Source: Xanthobacteraceae bacterium | Lineage (GTDB): Bacteria; Pseudomonadota; Alphaproteobacteria; Rhizobiales; Xanthobacteraceae | NCBI GenBank assembly: GCA_029266425.1 | Contig: JAQSWY010000032.1 | Coordinates: 1 to 56,250 of the forward strand | Direction of reading: 5' to 3' | DNA: 56,250 nucleotides | Part shown: positions 51,132-56,250 of the stretch, one piece after another | How the letters are laid out: the number at the start of each line of letters is the position of its first letter | Position numbering within the stretch: position 1 is the first letter of the stretch | Made by a program: the position numbers and the translations under genes | Notes under the pieces: generated by a model | Databases searched by the model: none | What the model saw: the letters and a program-made list of their open reading frames with translations, nothing else | What the model was told of the DNA's origin: nothing

Positions 51132-52643
51132 CTAGATTCGCCGCAGCGGCAGGGTCCAGGCGATCGCCGAGGCAATTCCGGCGAGCCCGGCGACAGCGAA
51201 AAATCCCGTCTGGAATGCGGCGGCGATATCTTCGCGTATGGCGGGCGCCATGGCTCCGAGTGCTCCCGTGTCCCGGCTGAGAATGTCGCTCAGCGTCAGG
51301 CCGACGTCGTTCTCGGACAAATTGAGCACCATGAAGATCAACGTGCCGACGAGGGCGGTGCCGAACGCGGCTCCCAGTGACCGCGCAAGCTGGACGGATG
51401 CGGCCGCCCGCCCGAGATGATGCGGCCCGGCCGCCCATTGCACGGTGATCTGGACCACCGCCATGACGCTTCCCATGAAGAAGCTTGTCACGCCCAGCGC
51501 GACCGACGCCATCGCGACGGACAGGTACGGCGAGTGCCAGGCGAAGGCGAACATGCACAGCGACACTGCCGAGAGGCCTATGGACGGGAAGATCGCGGTC
51601 CGCCCGGTCTTGCTCGCCAGGCGCCCTGTCAGGATCGAGCCGATCCCTATGCTGGCCGTCATGGGCAGCATCAGGAGACCTGCCTGCGCCGGCGTGACGC
51701 CATGCACGACGCAGAGATAGATCGGAACGAACGTCACCAGCGATACCATGCACGCGCCATGCAGGAACGCGAGCGTGTCGCTTCGCCAGATCGCCGGGTG
51801 GCCGAGAAGGCTCAATGGCAGCAACGGCAATATGGCGCGCCGTTCGCGCCAGATCAGGGCGGGCAGCGCAATGGCCGCCAGCCCGAGCAAGCTGGCGAGT
51901 AGAGGCCACGAAAGGTTCGCCGGATCCTGCAATTGCTCCATGGCCAGAAGCGACGAGCTGATGAGCAGCGCAAACAACAGCACGCCGGGATAGTCGAAGC
52001 GGAAATCCTCTCCAACCGCACTGCGCCCGGGCAACCGCCACACCAGCGCCGCCGCCGCTGCCGCGATGGGCAGGTTCACCAGGAACACCGATTGCCAGCC
52101 CAAATGTTCGGCGAGGATTCCGCCGAGCACCGGGCCGAAGGAATTTGCCGTCACCGCCACCGAGGCCGTGTAGCTCTGGAAATACCCTCTGTCCCGCGGC
52201 GGTACGGCCTCCCCTATCAGCGCCTGCGACAGCGTCATCAGGCCGCCCGCGCCGAGCCCCTGGGCGAAGCGCCCGACCGCCAGCATCTCCACGCTGGTGG
52301 CAAAGGCACAGGTGACGGAGAAGAAGGCCACGAGACCGAGCGCAACCAGCAGCAGTCGGCGGCGCCCGAAATTGTCGCCGAGCACGCCGAAGATCGGCGC
52401 TGAGATCGTCAAGGCGACGAGGTAGGCGACCATGATCCAGGAGAGGCGCTCGAAGCTGCCGAACTCCAGGCCGATGGCCGGAAGTGCCGTGGCCACTATG
52501 GTCTGGTCAACGACTGCCAGGAACATTGGCAGCATGATCGCGGGAAAGAGCGTCCGGAACGGCGGTCGAACTGTGTCGGGGGCGTGCAAAGAGCTAACCG
52601 GCTGCAAAACGATGGCGGCCGCGAACAGCGGCGGCTGATGCAC
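51132..52643 (-). CDS. MFS multidrug exporter, DHA2 (14-TMS) family
   Basis: About 503 residues with 14 membrane spans. Motif C-like and A-like patterns are present: VVDQTIVATALP, GDNFGRRRLL, GVLGDNFG and SYTASVAVTANSFGPVLGG. It would pump drugs or metabolites out using the proton gradient. The start is uncertain: GTG at 52643 fits the usual N-terminal length; a TTG at 52679 is the longest option. It is divergent from a LysR regulator. Confidence 0.85.
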   Translation of the reverse strand: MHQPPLFAAAIVLQPVSSLHAPDTVRPPFRTLFPAIMLPMFLAVVDQTIVATALPAIGLEFGSFERLSWIMVAYLVALTISAPIFGVLGDNFGRRRLLLVALGLVAFFSVTCAFATSVEMLAVGRFAQGLGAGGLMTLSQALIGEAVPPRDRGYFQSYTASVAVTANSFGPVLGGILAEHLGWQSVFLVNLPIAAAAAALVWRLPGRSAVGEDFRFDYPGVLLFALLISSSLLAMEQLQDPANLSWPLLASLLGLAAIALPALIWRERRAILPLLPLSLLGHPAIWRSDTLAFLHGACMVSLVTFVPIYLCVVHGVTPAQAGLLMLPMTASIGIGSILTGRLASKTGRTAIFPSIGLSAVSLCMFAFAWHSPYLSVAMASVALGVTSFFMGSVMAVVQITVQWAAGPHHLGRAAASVQLARSLGAAFGTALVGTLIFMVLNLSENDVGLTLSDILSRDTGALGAMAPAIREDIAAAFQTGFFAVAGLAGIASAIAWTLPLRRI

Positions 52644-52769
52644 ACAAAGCCCACTATCAGTGAGGGTGTCCAATTCCAATTCCGCGCCCTGCTATAACCT
52701 GCAGAATGGATATGCCGCCGATGCATTCGGAAATCACTGCCCGAGCAAAGGCGAGAGAGGCAGGCCCCC

Positions 52770-53705
52770 GTGAGCGGCATGAATGTTCGACAGATGGAAG
52801 TATTCTGGGCAGTGATGCGCACCGGAACCGTCACTGGGGCGGCGAAGTTTCTCGGCATGTCGCAGCCGGCGGTGAGCAAGATTCTCCAGCACACCGAAAG
52901 CCTGATCGGCATGCCGCTGTTCAACCGCCGTGGCGGAAAACTCCATCCGACACGCGAGGCGGAAGAGCTGTTCGCTTTCTCCGAAAGCATATTCGAGACG
53001 GTCGAGCAGATGCAACGTGCGGTGCAAGACCTTCAGCGGGGCCTTACCGGACGCCTGCGCATTGGCGTACTGCCGAGCATCGCGACGACTTACTTGATGT
53101 CACCCATTACCAAGTTCTTGCTCGCGCGCCCTGAGCTGTCGTTTTCCCTGAAGCTCCTGACCTCTCACGAGGTGGTCGCACGCGTTGCCCACGGTCAGAT
53201 TGATCTGGGCGTGCTCTATGGACCGATCCCGGATGCGTCGCTGCGTTCGCTCGATCTCTTTGACATCGACGTCATTTGCGCGCTGCCGAAGCACTCGCCG
53301 CTCGCCCGGCTTCCCGCCATAGCCCCCCGGGATATCGCCTCGGAACGGCTGATATCATTCAACCCCACCTCGCCCTGGGCTGCCCGCATCGCCGCCGCCT
53401 TCGAACAATCCGGAGTGCCGTTTCGTATCGACGTGGAGTGCAATCACCCGTCGATCGCGATGTCGCTGGTGGAATCCGGCGTCGGCGCTGCGCTGCTGCC
53501 GAGCGTCTTCATCGGCAAGCAGGAATTCCCCGGGGTGGTCCGCCGGCCGTTCGCGCCGCGCGTGTCAATTCGCCTGCATGCCATTCATCGCGCCGAGCTC
53601 TCGCGTCTCGCCAGATCGCTCCTCGACATTGTTCAGGACGAACTCTCCTCGACGTTCCGCGTGGCCGGCGAGCCCCCACCTGCGTTCGACTTGCCACCTT
53701 CATGA
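52770..53705 (+). CDS. LysR-family transcriptional regulator of the exporter
   Basis: 311 residues from a GTG at 52770 (ATG at 52779 is possible). The helix-turn-helix is MEVFWAVMRTGTVTGAAKFL ... MSQPAVSKILQHTESLIG, followed by the effector-binding domain (LRIGVLPSIATTYLM). It is divergent from the exporter gene across about 120 bases, so it probably controls it in response to a transported compound. Confidence 0.88.
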   Translation: MSGMNVRQMEVFWAVMRTGTVTGAAKFLGMSQPAVSKILQHTESLIGMPLFNRRGGKLHPTREAEELFAFSESIFETVEQMQRAVQDLQRGLTGRLRIGVLPSIATTYLMSPITKFLLARPELSFSLKLLTSHEVVARVAHGQIDLGVLYGPIPDASLRSLDLFDIDVICALPKHSPLARLPAIAPRDIASERLISFNPTSPWAARIAAAFEQSGVPFRIDVECNHPSIAMSLVESGVGAALLPSVFIGKQEFPGVVRRPFAPRVSIRLHAIHRAELSRLARSLLDIVQDELSSTFRVAGEPPPAFDLPPS

Positions 53706-53903
53706 ACTGCCGCCTTCGTGATCTGCGCTGCCAACGCGCCCACGCGTCGGGCACTGGCGACCATGCCGACGATTTCACTGGATGCGCCAGAAGGGCTGGC
53801 GCCGATCTGAAGGCTCCGGCCCCGGCGTTTCGGGTTTTAGCCTGCACCCTGCTACGCTTGCTGCAACTACCACGCCTTGGTGCAACGAATGCGGGAGGGA
53901 GTG

Positions 53904-55106
53904 ATGATCAGCAGGCTCGTGGCCGCCGCAGTTGTAATGGCGTGCGGGTGCGGCACGGCGATGGGTGCGTCGACAGGGCTCAAACCGATCGACCCGACCT
54001 TGCTTCAGGCCAGCATCGAAGCCTTGGCCAAGGAACTCAAGCTGCCCGGCGCCATGGTCCTGCTCTCGACGCCGCAGGGCAATGTCAACTTCGGCTACGG
54101 AACGACCGATCTCGCCGCCAGGAGCCTGCCAAGCGCCGACATCCACTTCCGCGCAGCCTCGAATACCAAGACGATGACCGCCGCGGCAATCGTGCAAATG
54201 GTCCAGGAAGGCAAACTGAGCTTCGACGATCCGATCTCGCAATTTGTCGGCGGCGTTCCCAACGGGGACAAAATCACGATCAGCCAGCTCCTGAAAATGC
54301 GGTCCGGCCTCTTCAATTTCACGAACGCGCCGGAGCTTGCGAAGAGCCTCGACGACGATCCGGACAAGGTGTGGACCGCAGGCGAGGTGCTCGCCATGGC
54401 GTTCAAACGACCGCCCGAATTCGCGCCGGGCGCCGCGTACGAATACAACAACACCAATTACTACCTGCTCGGCCTCGTCGCTCAAAAGATCGACGGCATG
54501 CCGCTCGCGGCTGTGTTCCAGAAGCGCCTGTTCGGACCGCTTGGCATGAGCAATACCGCGCTGCCGCCAAGCACGTCGAATGCCATCCCCGAGCCCTACG
54601 CACATGGCTACCTCTATGGCAGCACGTCGTATGCGCTGGCCGATGCGCCCTACCCGGAAGAGCTCCAGGCGGCAGCCAGGGCGGGAACGCTGAAGCCCAA
54701 CGACGACACGTGGCAGAACCCGTCCGCCTACTTTGCTGCGGGCGGCGTCATCTCGACCGCGGACGACCTCGCGACGTGGATGCGCGCCCTGGTCGGAGGC
54801 AAGGTTTTCAATGCCGAGTTCCAGAAACAATGGCTTGCGAGTCCTGAGGCACCGGAGCCGGGCAAGCCTGCCATGCAGAAATATGGCTATGGCATCCTGA
54901 CGCTCACTTTCGGGCCCAACGTGATCTATTACCACGAGGGCGAAATGCCCGGTTACCAATCCTTCATGGGCTACGATCCCGGCAACGACGTCACCCTGGT
55001 CGTCTGGACCAACCTGACGCTCGCACTCGATGGCCAGGCGACAGCGAATACCCTGATGGTGAAAATACTGGATGAGATCTATGCGGTGTCGCCGCTGCAG
55101 CAGTAA
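53904..55106 (+). CDS. Secreted serine hydrolase (class C beta-lactamase/DD-peptidase family), second copy
   Basis: 400 residues from MISRLVAAAVVMACGC, with GGAGGGAG upstream. The signal region ends near GASTG and holds a Cys in ACGCGT that could make it a lipoprotein. Motifs are SNTK (Ser86-x-x-Lys89), YNN in AYEYNNTNYY and HEG (YYHEGEMPGYQS) in place of KTG. It is a paralog of the hydrolase at 34490, with the same HxG variant, but only about a third similar by eye. Confidence 0.87.
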   Translation: MISRLVAAAVVMACGCGTAMGASTGLKPIDPTLLQASIEALAKELKLPGAMVLLSTPQGNVNFGYGTTDLAARSLPSADIHFRAASNTKTMTAAAIVQMVQEGKLSFDDPISQFVGGVPNGDKITISQLLKMRSGLFNFTNAPELAKSLDDDPDKVWTAGEVLAMAFKRPPEFAPGAAYEYNNTNYYLLGLVAQKIDGMPLAAVFQKRLFGPLGMSNTALPPSTSNAIPEPYAHGYLYGSTSYALADAPYPEELQAAARAGTLKPNDDTWQNPSAYFAAGGVISTADDLATWMRALVGGKVFNAEFQKQWLASPEAPEPGKPAMQKYGYGILTLTFGPNVIYYHEGEMPGYQSFMGYDPGNDVTLVVWTNLTLALDGQATANTLMVKILDEIYAVSPLQQ

Positions 55107-55271
55107 GAAGCCGTTTCGGGCGCGCCACTGATCATCGGCGCTTGTGTTGAAGGCCGGAAGCCATTTGCGCCCCCATCGTGGAAACGCGCCACTAAATCCA
55201 GAGCGACGACCATTTGGAAGCCTCGCGCGGTCGTTCGGCACTGAGCGTAAGCAAACACAGCAGCGGCGTGC

Positions 55272-55568
55272 ATGAGACGGACGGATCTGGATCTGGTCGA
55301 TACGACTTATCTGGATATGAGCGACAAAAAGCTCCCATTCTGGGACGCGGGCTTTGACCAGCCCATCATCCTGCACGACGGGACGAAGTTGCGGACGTTG
55401 CACGAGACCGCGGCATTCCTGGACCGGCATTTTGAGGGGCGGCGCGGCGTTCAGTATACCGGGGCGATGCTGACCTTGAGCTCCGCCGCCAGGACCGGCG
55501 CCGGCGCAGAAATTCATGATGCTCGACTGATTGTCGAAATACTGCTCAGAGGCCAGAAGCTGCTCTGA
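55272..55568 (+). CDS. DUF982-like protein, 98 aa
   Basis: 98 residues. After MSDKKLPFWDAGFDQPIIL the pattern of an N-terminal Trp, a short strand and a helix (TLHETAAFLDRHF, ARLIVEILLRGQKLL) resembles DUF982, a family of short proteins of unknown function that is common in Hyphomicrobiales. A shorter start at 55317 is possible. The call is weak because the family is loosely conserved. Confidence 0.55.
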   Translation: MRRTDLDLVDTTYLDMSDKKLPFWDAGFDQPIILHDGTKLRTLHETAAFLDRHFEGRRGVQYTGAMLTLSSAARTGAGAEIHDARLIVEILLRGQKLL

Positions 55569-55805
55569 TGTGAGGCGGCGGCTGCGATGTGGAGTTGCGC
55601 GCTACGGCCGGGAACGGATTGATGCGCCGCCGCCGAGCAATTGCACCGGTACGTCTCCGCGATCGAGCGGCGACCCAAGCTCAATCGCAAGCACTATTTT
55701 GCCAGCGAAAAAATCAATAGTGAGAAGAAGATACCTATAACTCATCCGTGAGGCCCGAGATGTGCAGGTGCCAGGAACACTTCCTTGCGCCACCCGTTTC
55801 GCCCC

Positions 55806-55856
55806 AGAGCATTTCCCGATCAGATGGGAATCATCTGATCGAAGAGGAATTGCTCC
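55806..55856. repeat. AGAGCATTTCCCGATCAGATG palindromic repeat
   Basis: CGATCAGATG (55817-55826) and CATCTGATCG (55832-55841) are exact inverted repeats with a 5-nt loop. AGAGCA at the left is matched by TGCTC at the right (55851-55855). It is a short Hyphomicrobiales-type intergenic repeat. Confidence 0.7.
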
Positions 55857-55886
55857 AGCTTATTGAATCTAGAGCACTCATCTGTC

Positions 55887-55908
55887 GTTCGGAGGTTTCC
55901 CTCCGAAC
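55887..55908. repeat. CCGAACGGAAAGG-type hairpin, copy 2
   Basis: GTTCGGAGG (55887-55895) and CCTCCGAAC (55900-55908) form a perfect 9-bp stem with a 4-nt loop, followed by GGAAAGGGCTCTAG. It is the partner of the hairpin at 33835-33864 and, like it, precedes a short gene. Confidence 0.7.
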
Positions 55909-55941
55909 GGAAAGGGCTCTAGTTCTCAAGGAGGAAACCCT

Positions 55942-56241
55942 ATGATGTCGATGAAGATGGGCGCGGTTTCCGCGCTGACGGTTTTGCTCGCCCTTGGTAC
56001 TCCCGCGCTCGCGCAGACCGGTGGAGGCGCCGGTGGAGGCGCCGGTGGAGGCAATAACTCCGGTGGAGGCGCGGCCGGCAATACCGGCGGTGCCACCACC
56101 GGAGGCACGGGTAATCAGTCCGGCCAGACGGATACGAACAACACGAATACCTCTCGCCAGCCGGGAAGTTGTCCCAGTGGCGCGGCGGACTGCACCAACC
56201 GGCCGCAGACGAACCCGCAGGCACCCACGAACCCGCAATAG
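55942..56241 (+). CDS. Small secreted glycine-rich protein, 99 aa
   Basis: 99 residues with a clear signal peptide (GAVSALTVLLALGTPALA, cleavage after AQ). The mature part is a low-complexity, Gly/Asn/Thr/Gln-rich chain containing imperfect GGGAGGG repeats and two Cys residues (SCPSGAADC) likely to form a disulfide. AAGGAGG is perfectly placed upstream. No family is recognised. It is probably an envelope or extracellular protein. Confidence 0.7.
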   Translation: MMSMKMGAVSALTVLLALGTPALAQTGGGAGGGAGGGNNSGGGAAGNTGGATTGGTGNQSGQTDTNNTNTSRQPGSCPSGAADCTNRPQTNPQAPTNPQ

Positions 56242-56250
56242 GACCTAAGG

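Larger units (their letters stand above)
55569..55941. other. 373-bp region without a supported gene, with two repeats
   Basis: It includes an AT-rich patch near 55690-55745, two hairpin repeats (55806-55856 and 55887-55908) and the strong AAGGAGG ribosome binding site of the next gene at 55927-55933. Short open frames here have no protein-like character I can defend. Confidence 0.5.

Noticed and set aside
55531..55740. Short open frames at 55531-55740 and 55602-55793
   Set aside because: No ribosome binding site, no domain and they run through low-complexity and repeat DNA; treated as non-coding.

Overview
The window is a GC-rich, gene-dense chromosomal segment that looks like an alphaproteobacterium of the order Hyphomicrobiales (Rhizobiales), perhaps near the Xanthobacteraceae. 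The placement is inference. It rests on the codon usage, on the number of SBP-dependent ABC and TRAP uptake systems with attached catabolic genes, and on several families of intergenic palindromic repeats (CTCATCCTGAGG-type, GTCATGGCCGGG-type and CCGAACGGAAAGG-type) that I associate with this order. There is no rRNA, tRNA, CRISPR array, phage or intact transposon that I can see.

Layout. 1-114 is the 5' end of typA. 369-3503 holds a small conserved-looking gene, a DHFR-like protein, a multi-spanning glycosyltransferase-like membrane protein and a DUF1989 protein. 2907-9856 is a nitrogen-compound locus: the DUF1989 protein, two different ureohydrolases (agmatinase/arginase family), a complete polar amino-acid-type ABC transporter between them, and a divergent LysR regulator. 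10065-14291 is a zinc-starvation locus read leftwards: a predicted Zur-type operator, a CobW/ZigA GTPase, an AztC-like zinc-binding protein, and a fusion of the AztD metallochaperone to a ZinT domain. 14668-16301 is a Tat-exported aldo/keto reductase coupled to a DUF6064 membrane protein. 16330-20982 is a DHDPS-family lyase divergent from a FadR-type regulator and a three-part TRAP transporter. 21218-23152 is a hybrid histidine kinase with a duplicated PAS domain.

23365-32809 is a polyol/pentitol-type operon read leftwards: HAD phosphatase, SorC-family regulator, binding protein, two permeases, ATPase, short-chain dehydrogenase, FGGY kinase and PfkB kinase. Twin SorC-like operator palindromes sit before the binding-protein gene. 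33064-41661 is a mosaic of single genes: Nu-class-like GST, ATC-hydrolase-family protein, serine hydrolase, cytochrome P460, Asp-nucleophile alpha/beta hydrolase, SDR, TIM-barrel isomerase, AKR and aminotransferase.

41893-51086 is a second large amino-acid-derivative locus: DHDPS-like lyase, M24 ectoine-hydrolase/creatinase-like hydrolase, enolase-superfamily racemase, M20 deacylase, a polar amino acid ABC transporter, a divergent GntR regulator with two winged helices, and a two-domain class I amidotransferase-like protein. 51132-56241 ends with a DHA2 exporter and divergent LysR, a second serine hydrolase, a DUF982-like protein and a Gly-rich secreted protein.

The most interesting signals are the AztD-ZinT fusion in a zinc island without aztA/aztB, the two uncharacterised nitrogen-compound catabolic loci (2907-9856 and 41893-51086), palindromic DNA inserted in frame in a membrane protein gene, and several well-formed twin operators and hairpins that suggest specific regulation.
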